Below, piece by piece: positions 37,710 to 50,351 of a stretch of DNA of 64,000 nt. The stretch comes from Hippopus hippopus (lineage: Eukaryota > Mollusca > Bivalvia > Cardiida > Cardiidae). The stretch's first letter is position 1. The number at the start of each line of letters is the position of its first letter. Below the pieces are notes generated by a model. That model worked only from the letters and a program-made list of their open reading frames with translations, was not told the DNA's origin and did not search any database. Both the position numbers and the translations under genes were made by a program. The stretch lies in contig OX328108.1 of NCBI GenBank assembly GCA_946811185.2, positions 39,574,357 to 39,638,356 of the forward strand. Direction: 5' to 3'.

Positions 37710-39109
37710 TCTACCTAAGTTACGGACAAGAGGACCGTAATGGCCCTGTCTCGCTCAACTACAGAAGCCTGTATTAAAGAGAAATATACCTAGGCCAGAA
37801 AAAGCCGCGTTTTTTATATATGCCAAGATGATATCAAAGAATGCAAGCACATTTAATCAAGTATTATTCACACTTAATACCAAAGAACTCTGACAATCAG
37901 TATTTTGATGAGCAGATTTCCAAAGTTTTTTTCAATTTTTTTTTATGACACGAATGGTAAAGTTTCGGAAAAAAAAAAAAAGTTAAACAAACCCCGCTTT
38001 ATTTAGACGTCAGAGCATAACAGCAAAAAAATCACAATTAATGAAAATTGAACATGACAAAACTTGAATAAACCATGTTACAATGGCATATGTGTGACGT
38101 TCAAGGGAGGTAAAATGGTAATTTATGTCTTGATAAAAAAGGAGTTACTTCCCTTAAACATTATAAATATAAGTTTAGCTTTTTTTCCACCAATAAAACA
38201 GCCAGACAATAAGCAGCCATGTTCTTTACAAGATCAAACTTATATCCAGAAATTTGAAAGAGGTCAATCAAAGGATCATTTTGGGCAATCTGGAAGTTAT
38301 GAGCGTTTTTTATTTTTAATGTTTTTGAATATTTTTCAGTTTTGTTGCCACAGCAACTAGAAATTTTAGTGGACTCGAGGTCTTTTGAGAAATTCTAAAG
38401 AAAGGCATGACAGGATCATTTCTGTGAAGTTTAAATGAGTACCGTCAAATTTAGATGAGTACCTGGAGTTTCAGAGAAGATGATGTTTGAAATAAGGCAT
38501 CATTCGAACGGACGTACGGACGGACGCTCGATGGACACAAGGCCATGAAAAAAGCACGCTTGCCTTCGTCTTGTTGATTGAAAAACATATCAAATTGTTT
38601 CTGTCACTCTTAGTCAGGACTTTAAAGGGTAACTTCAGTGCAAAATCTTTTTTTTTTCAAAATCGGATAAAGCTACGCTAGAGTATAAATAAAAATCTTA
38701 AGTGTTCTGTGATGCGTACATCGCGAGAAATAGAGATTTAAACCCCGGATTTTCACTTGTCTGAAAGTCGATAACTAAAACAACCATGACTTCCGGTATT
38801 CTGCCGTGACGTCACAACTTCGAAATAGTAAAGAATATATCCTAGATGACACTTATCAATCATTCACTGTCGCAATGAACGGTCTAGAACACAATTATAT
38901 AGTCAGAGGTATTCACCGGATGCCTTAAATTTAATTGGATCAGAGTAATGAAAAAGTTCTCGTTAAGTATTTTTATCGAAAATGGTGGAACAAATTCAAG
39001 GCCAGACTCTTAACCTTTTTTGACGTCAAATTTATCATACCGGCTTTTTTCCATGGCTTGAAATGCAATCCACTCAAACATAGAAAAGTTTTCATCGTAT
39101 AGGCTTGAC
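37710..39109. other. No gene seen
   Basis: Intron 3 of the proposed host gene (32863-42512) spans this stretch. It has unrecognised AT-rich sequence, a GGACGTACGGACGGACG motif near 38510 of dispersed-repeat type, and no convincing exon. Confidence 0.5.
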
Positions 39110-39609
39110 TGAACAAGCGGACGGTGTAGATCCAAGATCAGACTGTGCAGTCTGGTCTTGATCTATGTCGTCCGCAAAAACTCCATGTTTTCACCTATGA
39201 TACTGAAAGGTTAAATGATAATTGTCGATTCAGTTGCGTGAAGAAATAGCTCGTTAGGGTTTTAAAAACTAACGAGGTGACACGTTCGTGTCTGCTTTGT
39301 CACGTGCTGCTGTCAATTTGCTTAGGAAACGACCTTGACCTTTAACAATAGTGTGATTAGGCTGAACAATTCTGTGCAAATGACGCCTTTCACCCTGTAC
39401 CAAACGTCCCGTAATTTTACTTTCCTGAAGAAAATTCCTTTTGGAAGCATTTTTGTATGACAAGGAGAAAAATGCTGGTAACCAGAGTTTCTTCTTTTTC
39501 CAACAATGCTTTCTACTCTTTCGCAAGTGATTCAAATAATTAACGAAGAAATAAGTATAATGAATACATTCGAGTTGGGTAACTGATGAAGGAAAACATC
39601 AAAGGAGAA

Positions 39610-39833
39610 TGGTTTAACTCTTTACCAAACGACAAAATTGAAGGCATTTGCAGACGATAAAATAATACGTTACTCAAAAAAAAAAAACATGCAGTTGGTC
39701 TTTCATCCAGTAGAAAACACAGTGGAAAAAGGAGAAAATGCTGGTTACCAGCATTTTCTCCTTTTCCCACAATGTTTTCAAAACGTATTTGCCTCAGGGT
39801 CGTTAAAAGTGGTGGTTATGTGGTAATGGGTTA
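39610..39833. repeat. MITE family A copy with intact centre
   Basis: The centre AAAGGAGAAAATGCTGGTTA mirrors CCAGCATTTTCTCCTTTTCC; both termini are present. Confidence 0.75.
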
Positions 39834-40297
39834 ATTCTTTCTGCGCCATTTATATAACAAAACCTCTTTCGACCGCTAAAAAATCAGTCCACTGAGTTCC
39901 TTACCGATTTTCATCTAATATGCTTGACTAAACAAGCGGATGGTACAGATCTAAGATCAGACTGCACGTTCTGTGCAGTCTGATCTTGATCTATACCGTC
40001 CGCAAAAGGTCCATGTTTTCGCCTATGGCGCAGAAAGGGGTATAGCCTTGTAGCATGAAATATAAATAAGATTGATTTTCTATATCTATCCGATATAACT
40101 TGTATCCATAGCTGCATGCTAAACTAGTATATGTCTCCTATGGGAGAATCCCACATCGGGTAAACCTTGGAAAGAAAAAAGATGGTGTGAAAAGTGCAGA
40201 AAATTACTCATTATGAATAATTTCCTAATTTATCGCATTTATGTTTTTTCAGATTTCTCCCCCCCACCACCAAAACAGTTTCAAGGTTCGTACTCAC

Positions 40298-40478
40298 CAA
40301 TCATTCTTAAGAACATTCTTATTCTAATTCTTCAAGATTCTCTAAATTTTAAAGTAACGCATCTTCTGATTGGCTAAGCCAATGGTTCAGCCAATCAGAA
40401 GTTGTGTTACTTTCAAATTGATTTCAAATCAGCTCTGGAGAATAAGCCTAAGAATGCTCGTAAGAATGGTTGGTGAAT
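40298..40478. mobile_element. Palindromic MITE family D
   Basis: Almost the whole element is one inverted repeat: ACCAATCATTCTTAAGAACA against GCTCGTAAGAATGGTTGGTG, with ATTGGCTAAGCCAATGGTTC at the centre. Other copies: 57128-57318, and a half copy at 46080-46190. Confidence 0.8.
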
Positions 40479-40906
40479 ACAGACCGTGGTTACATAACTT
40501 GCACACTTTCGTATTGTCTAGCTCACCGGCATTTAAATATGATTTCTTTACCGGCCATGCAGTTAAAAATATAATTTGACCGAATTTTCAATACCGCTTT
40601 GGATCTTAATTACGGCTTAATTATGGTACCGACAATATCGGAATAATGTGATTGCTAGAGCACATGTCCAGAACGGAAGCAAATGTGCACGATACACAAC
40701 TGAAATACTACACTGAACAAAACAGCTAATCGAATATTTTTTTAACTAAGATATTTCTCACAAAACAGACATTTTTTTTATTGATTGTTTTGCATGTCAC
40801 AATCTTGTAGAGCGTCCCATGCAGTACACACGATCTCCAGCATAATCCCATGATCAACTTGTAATCATTCATTCAAAGGGGGGCAAGTTCAATTCAAAGA
40901 TTTGCA

Positions 40907-41104
40907 TAAGGATAGGGCACCCTAATGGGATTCGTGTAACATCGCCTTTCATCGCCAAAATCTTACGGATTCCGTAATCGATGAGGGGAACCAGCGTCTA
41001 TCGGCCGATCGATTACGGATTACCCGAGTCCTAGCCGAATCAGTACTTTTTTACGGCGATAAAAGGCGATGTTACACGAATCCCATTAGGGTGCCCTATC
41101 CTTA
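40907..41104. mobile_element. MITE with about 45-bp inverted termini
   Basis: AAGGATAGGGCACCCTAATG and GGATTCGTGTAACATCGCCT at the left recur inverted at the right end (41059-41104). The interior has a further palindrome, CGGCCGATCG. No ORF. Confidence 0.85.
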
Positions 41105-41107
41105 AGA

Positions 41108-41166
41108 TTCAACATGCCATGTATGACTCCTGTAGGCCGCGGTCTACAAGAGTCATACACGACATG
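41108..41166. repeat. Hairpin next to the MITE
   Basis: ATGTATGACTC...TGTAG mirrors CTACA...GAGTCATACAC around GCCGCGGT. Confidence 0.7.
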
Positions 41167-41819
41167 TTTACAGCTTTTTTAATTGTTTTTCTGGTATTTC
41201 AATCGACTCCCTACCAGAAATAATTAACAATATTGGACATGTAACTCGTCATCGAGAATATTAAGCAAATCTTTGATTTAAACCTCCAACCTCATGAACG
41301 AATGATTACATGGATTATGGTGGAGATTGTCAGTACTGCACAGGGATTTTTTACAAGATTGTGGCATGCAAGACAAGTGTTCAGTTAGCTGTTATGTTCA
41401 GTATATGATGCATTTTACTGCTTTTGCGTTTTGATTGAATTCAAGATGGCCGACGTGCCTCCGCTTTTATTGACCCCCTTGATTGTACTTTTATGGCAAA
41501 CTCAGGGCTTTACAATTTGTTACTATCAAATTTTTATACCCAGAGGCCTATACAGGAACTTAAAAAAAATGGCACCTAAACAGTTTGCGTTAATTTCTGT
41601 TCAACCTAAAACTAAACTACCCTTGAAAAATCACGGTAACAAAGGCCACTACTTGTTGTAAATCATGTTCGTTTATGTTGCCACAAGCACGAATTAGATC
41701 CCAATTAATGACAAACCTGCAATTTCACAGAAATAATAAAATCAACAACTTAAATTTATTTTAGACCTCCCCATCCATTTTCTTCGATAAAACACTGGAG
41801 TAGAAGATCTGCCTATCAA

Positions 41820-42004
41820 TTGTTTTTGAAAACATTGTGGAAAAAAGGAGAAAATGCTGTTAACCAGCATTTTCTCCTCTTTCCAACAATGTTTTCTACC
41901 CTATCAAAAACAGGAATCAGCATTTGAATTGCATTTAATATGTCGTCTGCAAAAGCCTTCTATTTTGATTGAGTCCTAAATTTTATCGTTTAGTAAAAAG
42001 TTAA
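41820..42004. repeat. MITE family A copy
   Basis: AAAGGAGAAAATGCTGTTAA mirrors CCAGCATTTTCTCCTCTTTC; left terminus lost, right terminus GTAAAAAGTTAA. Confidence 0.65.
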
Positions 42005-42512
42005 ATGGGACTACTTTTGACTACTACGACCCGGAAGCATTTTCGTGTAATGTGACACTCCCGGTTTAAACCAAATTATACACACGGCACAACTTGGCAG
42101 ATTCGGTAGCTACATCTAACCTCGTCCGTATCAAGGAAGTTTCCATTTGCTGTCAGTCACGTGATCTTAAACATTGCGGCGCCAATGAAAATCGTTAGTA
42201 ACGACATAAAAAAAAAAAAACGGTGAAATTATTCACATCAGTGGTGAAACCTGCCAACGGAATTGATAGATCACGTTAAAAATTGAACGTACAAATTGTT
42301 CGTCAACGGAAATGTATTTAGAAAGATTTCGATTGAGAATTGTGACTCGTGTTTTCTTTTTTAAAGTGGAGCATTGCAATTTTAAGAACGGAAAAGCGGT
42401 GTATTTCCGGCGAAGAAATGTACCATGTTGTTACATATCACCCATCGTAATACATCCATGGGATTTGATCAAGGGATCACCCGAGGTTTGCCGAATGCCA
42501 AGTTATACTTAC

Positions 42513-42704
42513 GTGGGGGCTGGTACCCGTAATCTTCGTTACTATTTGGAGTGATGGTACCCGGCACTATCTGTACAGGCTGGAACGGTTGTATTGGTGG
42601 ATTTCGCATTGCTTCTTCATAGGACGGAGGTTTGTGACTAGGCTCAGCGTAACCAGGCGGACCTGTCGGCGCGGCTATGTGTATTGGAACTGTACGTGTA
42701 CTTC
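42513..42704 (-). CDS. Host gene exon: cytosolic proline-rich region with PPSY
   Basis: Acceptor TTTTGCAG at the upper side and donor GTAAGT at the lower side. The 192-nt exon is open in the phase left by the exon at 48576-48673 (two bases complete an Arg codon, 63 codons, one base over). It encodes a Pro/Tyr-rich segment with KPPSYEEAMRNPP, a classical WW-binding PPxY, then IVPGTITPNSNEDYGYQPP. Together with the TM exon this resembles WBP1/VOPP1-type adaptors that bind WW-domain ubiquitin ligases. Family assignment is by architecture only. Confidence 0.78.
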
Positions 42705-42873
42705 CTGCAAAATACAGTCAATTATTGGTTATCCAACCGCATTATGATTTATATGTATCGTTCGTTAGCAAATAATGTTCTTTCTATCGTGGTTTATTGT
42801 TCAATAAACCACGCTTGTGAGTTATGAGGCACAATAAATAATCCACGAGGGTGATAGCGACTTACTTTACATA

Positions 42874-43883
42874 CGAGGGTTGTTCGGAAAGTTCGTAGAA
42901 TTTTGTTATAAATCACACAATATTCTCAGTATTACAAAGAATTTTATAGCTACTTAAACTTCAACATCTCTTCTATAAATTCTATCGAAACCAAAACGAT
43001 GCTCTACATCACACGAAAATTATGTCTATTTTAAATGAGTATGTTAGAGGTACCCGGAGCACGCCGAAGTCAATATGACGTCGCGTAATCATCAAGCGTC
43101 GTTTACATCAAGCGATCGTCGCACTTTCTCAACATAGTCACCAGCGATATCTATGCATTTCTTATGTCTGGTCATCCATTTGTTGTAAGTTTCAATGTAC
43201 CAGTCCTCAGTTAGTGACGATACAACAGTTTGAGTCTGTTTTGTAAGTTCCTCTGCTGAATCGAATCGCTTTCCACGCAAACTCGCCTTCAACGCTCCTG
43301 GAATCGTCATTAATAGATTCTCTTCCGCTCCTAAAACGCGAATGCCATTTGTAGACAAAAGCTGGACTGCATTTATGATATGCTCCTGTTGATTTTATCA
43401 TTCGCAGTGTTTCTGTTGGCGATTTATTAAGTGCAACACAGAATTTCACCACACTCCGCAACTCAACGCCACAGTTCGACGTCATGATTTTTCCGTAACA
43501 ACTTCCGCAGATAGATTATGAAAACACTATAATTCTGTTTCGGAACAACGAAATTGTTTTGAAATTTTCAGGAAATGACGTAACGTTGTCGAATTATCGC
43601 TTGACGTTTCCGTGCTTTTTTGACGTTGAGCAAACATACGGAAATTAAGCTTATTTCTTCAACGACATAATCCAAAAATAGGTATTTTACGGACTGCTCC
43701 GGGTACCCATGATGACGTTGCTACGACAACCCATATATCTGGTTTCTGTTTTCGATTTTCTATTATTTTTTTTAAAAATTGCTTAAGGATAAGTCAAGGT
43801 TCATGCATATCAAATTTCATGTATATTTGATGAACAATTCTAGAGATATAACAAAATTCTACGAACTTTCCGAACAACCCTCG
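42874..43883 (-). mobile_element. Internally deleted mariner with transposase ends
   Basis: Inverted termini CGAGGGTTGTTCGGAAAGTT with TA on both sides (42872-42873, 43884-43885). Minus-strand fragments encode the N-terminal HTH region (WHSRFRSGRESINDDSRSVE, around 43330) and then directly the C-terminal end (IDIAGDYVEK, around 43120). The catalytic DDE middle is missing, so the 1.0-kb element is non-autonomous. Confidence 0.88.
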
Positions 43884-44064
43884 TAGAATGACGTCTCTTC
43901 ATGTAGAATGACGTCTATTTTAACCATGCTTGCGTTGCACTATGTCATATTAGAATTCAAAACATTTGCTGGAAACGACCCTGTCCTATGAGAAATAGTG
44001 TAGATCTAGCAGCAGTCTTGATTGCTCGTGCTAGCAATCAGAACTCCTGCTTTCCTGTTTAGAT

Positions 44065-44309
44065 GTATATGCTCTGTGAATAAGGGGTTTAATGCATCTG
44101 CAAAAAGTATCGACCAAGGTCAGCCTGCGCAGTCTGCGCAGGCTGACCTTGGTCGATACTTTTTGCCATATCCAAGGACTTTTGTTCCTTATGATTCAGC
44201 CCGTTGTTACACAAAATGGATTTTATGGATCCATAATCATATGATGGTTTGCTTGATACAATGCATCACGGAGATCCGTTAATCCCTTTTTTACCAGAGC
44301 ATGGCTCAT
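44065..44309 (+). repeat. MITE family B type copy
   Basis: Family B description: termini ATGCTCTGTGAATAAGGGGT and, inverted, CCTTTTTTACCAGAGCAT, and a long perfect palindrome close to the left end (AAAAAGTATCGACCAAGGTC mirrors GACCTTGGTCGATACTTTTT around GCCTGCGCAGTCTGCGCAGGC). No ORF beyond repeat artefacts. Other copies: 659-919, 3838-4066, 4649-4912, 5955-6094, 6708-6968, 31590-31847, 36577-36835, 50693-50933, 53571-53815, 56045-56310, 56457-56648, 58967-59224, 60380-60632, 61242-61460. Confidence 0.85.
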
Positions 44310-44344
44310 ACTTAATTACTATTTAAATCCCCTTTTGCCAGAAC

Positions 44345-44480
44345 ATGATGGGTAGAACGTCGACCTCTCACACTAAAGTTTCTGGGTTGGAATCCCGTGA
44401 TGGGCGGGGCCAACCTTTGGAACCATCCACATCTCAGCTCGAGTACTGGTTAAGGTTTCCAGGTGTCAATTATCGAAAGT
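44345..44480 (+). repeat. tRNA-like SINE head, second type
   Basis: GTAGAACGTCGACCTCTCAC with GGGTTGGAATCCCGTGATGG gives tRNA-like spacing; a related piece lies at 49805-49940 (GGCCAACCGTTGGAGCTACC). Confidence 0.55.
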
Positions 44481-45019
44481 GATTTATATAAATTGTAAGA
44501 ACATGTTTACAATCGATGTTAAATACAATAAGCTGAAAAATAAACCAAGAGTCAAATGAGTATTTTCAATTTATCCTGTCACCTTCTGTAATTTCGACCC
44601 GATAACAGGGTGCCGTATATTTCTTTTTGTTATCCGTCAGTTGGTCACGTGACCGCTAAGTGCGCACCAGCTAACTGGGACTATTTTCAACCAAGCGTCT
44701 TACTGCCGTAATGAATGAATCAATCGCTAGCGAATACTTTTGCTCGTTTAATTAATAGTCTATTATATTAAAACATATTGTCTTCTTCGCCACAATATTT
44801 TTCTGCGGATATACGTCACGTTTAATAATTATATCAATGACGTAGCCAATATCATTCATGACGTCATTATTGCAGCTGCATATCCAGAGGGTTTTGTAAA
44901 CACGGTTCTTCATCTTTTAAAGTTTCTCATAAATATAGTGAGAAAGATGTCAGTATGTGCCTTATTTCGAGCGAAATGTTCAATTTAGTCGGATTTTTGG
45001 ATTATAATTGAGAAAAAGG

Positions 45020-45315
45020 ATAAATAAAATAGACGGTTGGTGTCTTGGATTGGGAAAGTCGATCAGGCTCGGCTCCGGAAATTTATTAAAGGTATGGTCT
45101 TTATCAATGTTTTTTTTTTATCCGTTTGTTTGTTTTGTTTTGTTCCGTTACAGCGAGTGACAGGATAAATGGAATAGATGGTTGGTGTTTTGGATGGGTT
45201 AAGTTTATCGGGCTCGGCTCCGAAATTTATCCGATTCGCCTTCGGCTCACCTGATAAATTCCTCCGCGTTGCCCGATAAACTTAACCCATCCAAGACACC
45301 AACCATCTATTCTCT
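45020..45315. repeat. Palindromic repeat GGATGGGTTAAGTTTATCGGGC
   Basis: ATAGATGGTTGGTGTTTTGG to TTTATCGGGC (about 45170-45212) is mirrored by GCCCGATAAACTTAACCCAT to CCATCTATTC (about 45278-45314). A diverged extra copy of the left arm lies at 45024-45090. Confidence 0.75.
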
Positions 45316-45799
45316 ATAATCCGTTTGCTCAATAAATTCTTACTTTTGCTTTGGGTCGTCTTGAAACTGATTTTTTTTTTAAAAACCATCACACAGACAT
45401 GTCACGTGACACTGCGCTACGATACTGCTTTATCCCTTTCAGCATCATAGACAAAATAAGGGGCTTTTTCGGACGGCATAGATCAAGATCAGACTGCAAA
45501 GAATATTCTGTCCAGTCTGATCTTGATCTATGCCACTACTGGTGCTGAAATGGTTAAATAGACCAAGGCATGCTTCGATGTAGTCTGATCTCAGCCTTTA
45601 AATTCTTCCATGCTCAAGAACACGTAATTGTTTTAGATTTACAGCTCCCGTTAAATGCTCGACCTGTATCTTTAATGATGGAGTTGACAATAGTGAAGAT
45701 GATATACGACAGTGTAACATTATCGTGTTTCCGGTTCAGATGTGATCACGTGACATAAAAAATCATTAGCAAGAGAACTCGAGATTATTTTATGTATTG

Positions 45800-46030
45800 A
45801 CTGAATGAAGGGTGATCTACGCGACTTTCAACATTTCAGTTATATCACGGCGACAGCTCACTTACTCATGTGTGTCATGGGTTTCATCGGTACAAGGAAA
45901 AGGCTTAGAGGTATCTAACCCACGGTCACACCCACAAAAAATTAATACTTTCGGGCGAGGATCGAAGCCACGGGGCTTACAAGTTACGAATCCTAGTCTT
46001 TCTAAACTGGGCTACGCAGAAGCTCATATT
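45800..46030 (-). repeat. tRNA-derived SINE, reverse copy
   Basis: Tail CAGTTATATCACGGCGACAG and head with GGATCGAAGCCACGGGGCTT (B-box-like on the minus strand). Confidence 0.7.
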
Positions 46031-46509
46031 TAATGTGCCAGAAACGATAACGGGTGGAGTTTGGGATCAAGGTCCGTTTTCGACAACCAATCTTAAGAAC
46101 ATTCTTAGTCTTATTCTCAAGAATTTTCTAAATTTGAAAGTAACAGAAATTCTAATTGGCTAAACCAAATAGTTTTTCTATACCAATAATGCAGATAAAA
46201 AGAATAAATGAACAGACAGAAGGATAGACAGACGGATGGACGGACGGACTTTTTAAAGTTTTCTCTCTCGTTATTTTCGATTTTCTTTTGCCGATGCATC
46301 AAGCCCCTGTTCACAAAGCATAGCCATTTTTTTTTTTTAGGATAGTCTAAGTCAAGATCAGACTACATGTATACAATTAGCTGTCTAATCTTGGATCTAC
46401 TTTGTCCGACATTTCATTCGACATGTCCTTACAAAAAAGCTAAATTTAGGCCTAATACTGCAATACCAGATGTTTCGGTCTTTGCAAACTATGCCTTGTT
46501 TCAACGTCG

Positions 46510-46739
46510 AGACTGTAAACGTTTACCACACATTCCCGTGTTTTAATGATCCTGAAAAAAGAACGCTTTTCAAAATATTGTTGGAAAAGGAGAAAATGCT
46601 GGTAACCAGCATTTTCTCCTTGTCCAATAATATTTTCTACCCTACATTTGTAGGATAGATAGTACATAGCTACATTTGTCGTCTGCAAATGCTTTCAATT
46701 CGGTCGAGTCCAGAATTTTGTCGTTTGGTAAAGAGTTAA
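46510..46739. repeat. MITE family A copy with intact centre
   Basis: TTGTTGGAAAAGGAGAAAAT mirrors ATTTTCTCCTTGTCCAATAA; right terminus TCGTTTGGTAAAGAGTTAA. Confidence 0.75.
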
Positions 46740-47679
46740 CACAGATTTCATTTTCGTTTGTTACAACAATTCCAGAATTGATTATTTCATACGACAAAAG
46801 GAAACTCGGTTAAAACAGGAAACTGATTAGCCCGGGGAACAGACTGCTTCAAAAGAATCTATGTATAGATTAGTTGAATGCGTGTCTAATTTCAAGGCTG
46901 TTATGAGAGCAACAAGAGTGCCGCATGCGGGTACCAACTTTAAGCTGAAGTTCATTATCTCCCGCTAGATGGCATTCTACAAATACACATCTATCTAATT
47001 TGGGCATTCTGGGTACAGAACCGGACTACTTTTCAAAACAACCGTTACTTTGAATTTCAAAATGAAATAAACGTTTACTCAGAAAAACGCTACCTGGTGC
47101 GATTCAGTCAGTTATGATCGGCTAGCATGTAACCTATGCACCGGCTATTTATTAAAACAGCCCCTACATGCTTGGGTAATAGGCTAATAGCTTCGGTATA
47201 AGCCCTACTTTTCCCTAATATTCGGGGGTGGGTGATGCGTCATAGCAGACAGGTCGAATCTTCGAAGAAGATGACATGGGCAGACAACGAGCTGAAGTTG
47301 CTTTTCAGTGAAAATGCTCCGTCGAAACAAAAGGTAAAACTGTGTAAAAAATATTTTGTGGGTTATCTACCCTACTGGTATGGGTTCCCTTTTGCATATA
47401 TGACAACTTGCCCGAGTTTAAAGTAAACTTATACCATATTCTTTTTTTCTCTGCACAAAATAGCCAATACGAATTTTCTTATCTTTCACATGCTTGAGAT
47501 AAGCATTGTGTGAAGTCATATGTGACGTCATTTTATACAACTTTCAGAGAGGTGGGTCGCCTTAGATTACTCGTGGAACGTCTCACGTGAACATGTACAG
47601 TTTTGCATAGTCTGACCTTTATTTCGCGATATTTCGTAATGTGGTCAAAAGGATCTAATATTCGATGGCTTTAGTACGG
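46740..47679. other. No gene seen
   Basis: Host intronic sequence. A 64-codon plus-strand frame at 47232-47426 starts with plausible composition but shows no domain or splice support, so it is not called. Confidence 0.45.
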
Positions 47680-48333
47680 AATACCGTTAGGGCCATCGCC
47701 TATAAATTTATTGATTTTAAGCGCGATGCTCGATAGTACGATGATGATAACGCGATAGTACGATGGCGATAATGCGATAGTACGATAATGATAACGCGAT
47801 AGCACGATGATGATAACACGATAGTACGATGATGATAACGCGAAAGTACGATGATGATAACGCGATAGTACGATGGTGATACACGATAGTACGATGATGA
47901 TAACGCGATATTATATCGCACTATCATCATCGTACTATCGCTTTATCGTCATCGTACTATCGAGCATCGCGTTTGAAATAAACAAATTCATAGGCGATGG
48001 CCCCAACGATATTCCTAGAGTACCGTTAGGGCCATCGCCTATGAATTCATTGATTTTAAGCGCGATGCTCGATAGTACGATGGTGATAACGCGATAGTAC
48101 GATGACGATAATGCGATAGTACGATGATAATAACGCGATAGCACGATGATGATAACGCGATAGTACGATGATGATAACGCGATAGTGCGATGGTGATACG
48201 CGATAGTACGATGATGATAACGCGATATTATATCGCACTATCATCATCGTACTATCGTGTTATCGTCATCGTACTATCGAGCATCGCGTTTAAAATCAAC
48301 AAATTCATAGGCGATGGCCCTAACGGTATTCCG
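47680..48333. mobile_element. Two tandem palindromic MITEs of GATAACGCGATAGTACGATGAT units
   Basis: Each half (47680-48006 and 48019-48333) starts TACCGTTAGGGCCATCGCCT, runs through 8-10 degenerate 22-24-nt units containing GCGATAGTACGATGATGATA, inverts near TAACGCGATATTATATCGCA and ends in the mirrored GGCGATGGCCC. The second half is nearly a copy of the first. No real ORF; the Ser/Tyr-repeat open frames are by-products. Confidence 0.85.
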
Positions 48334-48575
48334 TACTTTAGAGATATTACTAAGCTCGCCAGGGGTCGCTTGATTACATTTTTATTGACTCGTTAAATAG
48401 AATTTTATCTCAAGTGCCAGCCGACGAAATTGAAAGTATTCCAAAAAAAATTTTTTTTTTGTCTGTGAAGTGCAAAAAAGCACTGTGGTAAAAGGGGAAA
48501 ATACTCTTTACAGCATAATGATATGAAATAAATTAAAAGAAAATAACTTATAGTAGTTAAAATAATGCTACTCAC

Positions 48576-48673
48576 GCCTCCTCCTTCTATGTCGCAATCG
48601 CTCTTTCGTTCTGTGTTTTATATATAGTACAACCAAAACTGTAATTACTATTACAAATAGACCCAAAACAAAC
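48576..48673 (-). CDS. Host gene exon: transmembrane helix and poly-Arg stop-transfer
   Basis: Acceptor TTTCAG above 48673 and donor GTGAGT below 48576. The 98-nt exon has one base of a Trp codon, 32 codons and one base over, in exact phase with both neighbours. It encodes FVLGLFVIVITVLVVLYIKH, a single membrane span, followed by a strongly basic cytosolic flank ending RHRRRR. Orientation would be type I or III with the Pro-rich tail inside. It lies beside a MITE A copy in the next intron. Confidence 0.78.
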
Positions 48674-48765
48674 CTGAAATACATAAAGAAAGAGTTACCT
48701 CCCATCACCAAAGGTCTGTAAAATTGGACACTCTGAATTTGTATAGGCCTACCTTGATTAATCTT

Positions 48766-48936
48766 GTACCAAACTACCAGTTCTAAAGACTTTTTGGAAG
48801 AAGGCTTTAGAAAACACTGTGGTAAATGGAGAAAATGCTGGTAACTAGCATTTTCTCCTTTCTCCTCAATGTTTTCTACATTTTCAACGCTTTTCAATGT
48901 AGACGAGTCTGAAACTTGCCGTCTGGTAGAGAGTTT
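48766..48936. repeat. MITE family A copy
   Basis: AAATGGAGAAAATGCTGGTA mirrors TAGCATTTTCTCCTTTCTCC; left terminus eroded. Confidence 0.65.
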
Positions 48937-49221
48937 ACCCTAAAAATGCTTAGAAAGACCAATTTCTTTCGTCGCGAGTAACAGGCTCGATTTCTTTCCA
49001 TGCCTCAAAATACAATTAACTGAATTTCAGAAAGCTTTCTATCCGAAAGATTTGACTAAACAAGCGGACTATATAGATCCAACACAAGATTGCACGTTTT
49101 GTGCCGTCGGCAATGGTCCTTTTTTTACCTGTGGCGCTTTAGGGGTTAGATTTCTTTAGGTGACAGTATAGATCAAAATCAGACTGCACAACTGTGAAGC
49201 AACCGTGGCTTTGAATCTTCA

Positions 49222-49480
49222 CCGTCAGACATATGGAGAGATGTTCTGGCCTACGAGCAATTAGGTTCACTGGTTCGAACCCCAGTTCGGCCAATTTATT
49301 TACGTGGATTGAGGATAGTCATTGCGTCAGGATTCATTCCTCTCTAACAGCTGATATTTGTTTCAATCATGATTATGTGGGAAAGCAGCCAGTGGCTTTG
49401 GAAGAATTTAGTGCGAAGTACTGGTAACAGAAACTCCAGGAAAGCATGGATAGGTGCACTGGCCGCTGCGATATAACTCC
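49222..49480 (+). repeat. tRNA-derived SINE without AATC tail
   Basis: B-box GGTTCGAACCC, then TATGTGGGAAAGCAGCCAGT and GGTGCACTGGCCGCTGCGAT. It breaks off before the 3' tail. Confidence 0.75.
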
Positions 49481-49947
49481 TTTATGGACGCATTCCATAT
49501 ACATCAAATACAATATTGGTCAGCGGAATGAAGCTGAAAATTTGATTAATTTCTAATTTTTTCACTCATAAAACAGTACCATATAATTGTATAGTGGTGA
49601 GGGTTTGCCGGTATTATGCCGGAAAGATTATAGTATGTGCTTCTTTCTGTTTATAACCCCAAAACCAACAGTCTTTGTAAACGCGGGAGTAAGAGTATCC
49701 AAAGGACTCGTTTGCAGCAAGTCCATAAATTGCAAAAGTACTTACATAATATTGACAGCTGAATGTTATTATACTTCTAAAATCTATGTACAAAAACCTA
49801 TGTTGGAGACATAGCCTACAGAGCGTATGCCTCTAACACAAGGCTCAGAGTTTGAATTCTTTTATAAGCTAGGCCAACCGTTGGAGCTACCCACATCACG
49901 GCGTGGGCACTGGCTAAGGTTTCTATGAAGTAAACTGAGAGGGGCCG

Positions 49948-50262
49948 AGCCCGGGTAGCTCAGTCGGTATCGTACAGGACCTGAGAACAGGGGGTCGGTC
50001 TTTGGTTCGATCTGCGGCTGGGCCAATTTCTTCCCGAGAATTGAAGATAATCATTGCGACAGGATTCATTCTTCTCTCACCGCTGACCATTGTTTCGTCG
50101 TTTGTTGTGTGGGAATGCGGCAAGTGGCTTGAAAAGAATATTGTGAGGAGCACTGGTGAAAGAAACTCCAGGAAAGCATTGATAGGTACACTGGCCGCTG
50201 CGATATCACTGAAATAATGTTGGAAATGGCGTCAAACACCATACAATCAATCAATCAATCAT
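49948..50262 (+). repeat. tRNA-derived Meta-domain SINE, full length with tail
   Basis: Head CCGGGTAGCTCAGTCGGTAT is strongly tRNA-like (A box), B box GGTTCGATCTG; ends ACACCATACAATCAATCAAT. Confidence 0.85.
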
Positions 50263-50351
50263 TGAGATGTTGTAAGAGTTTGTTTCACAATCTATGTTTT
50301 GTTAAACAAAACCCTATCCACAGCAATGTCTCTAAATACATAAAAACTTAC

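Noticed and set aside
47700..48396. Ser/Tyr-Tyr-Arg repeat ORFs on both strands
   Set aside because: Translation of the palindromic 22-24-nt MITE repeats; present in both strands because the element is an inverted repeat.
49948..50025. tRNA gene candidate (TAGCTCAGTCGG plus GGTTCGATC)
   Set aside because: It is the head of a SINE with the shared 3' tail; acceptor stem does not close as a tRNA.
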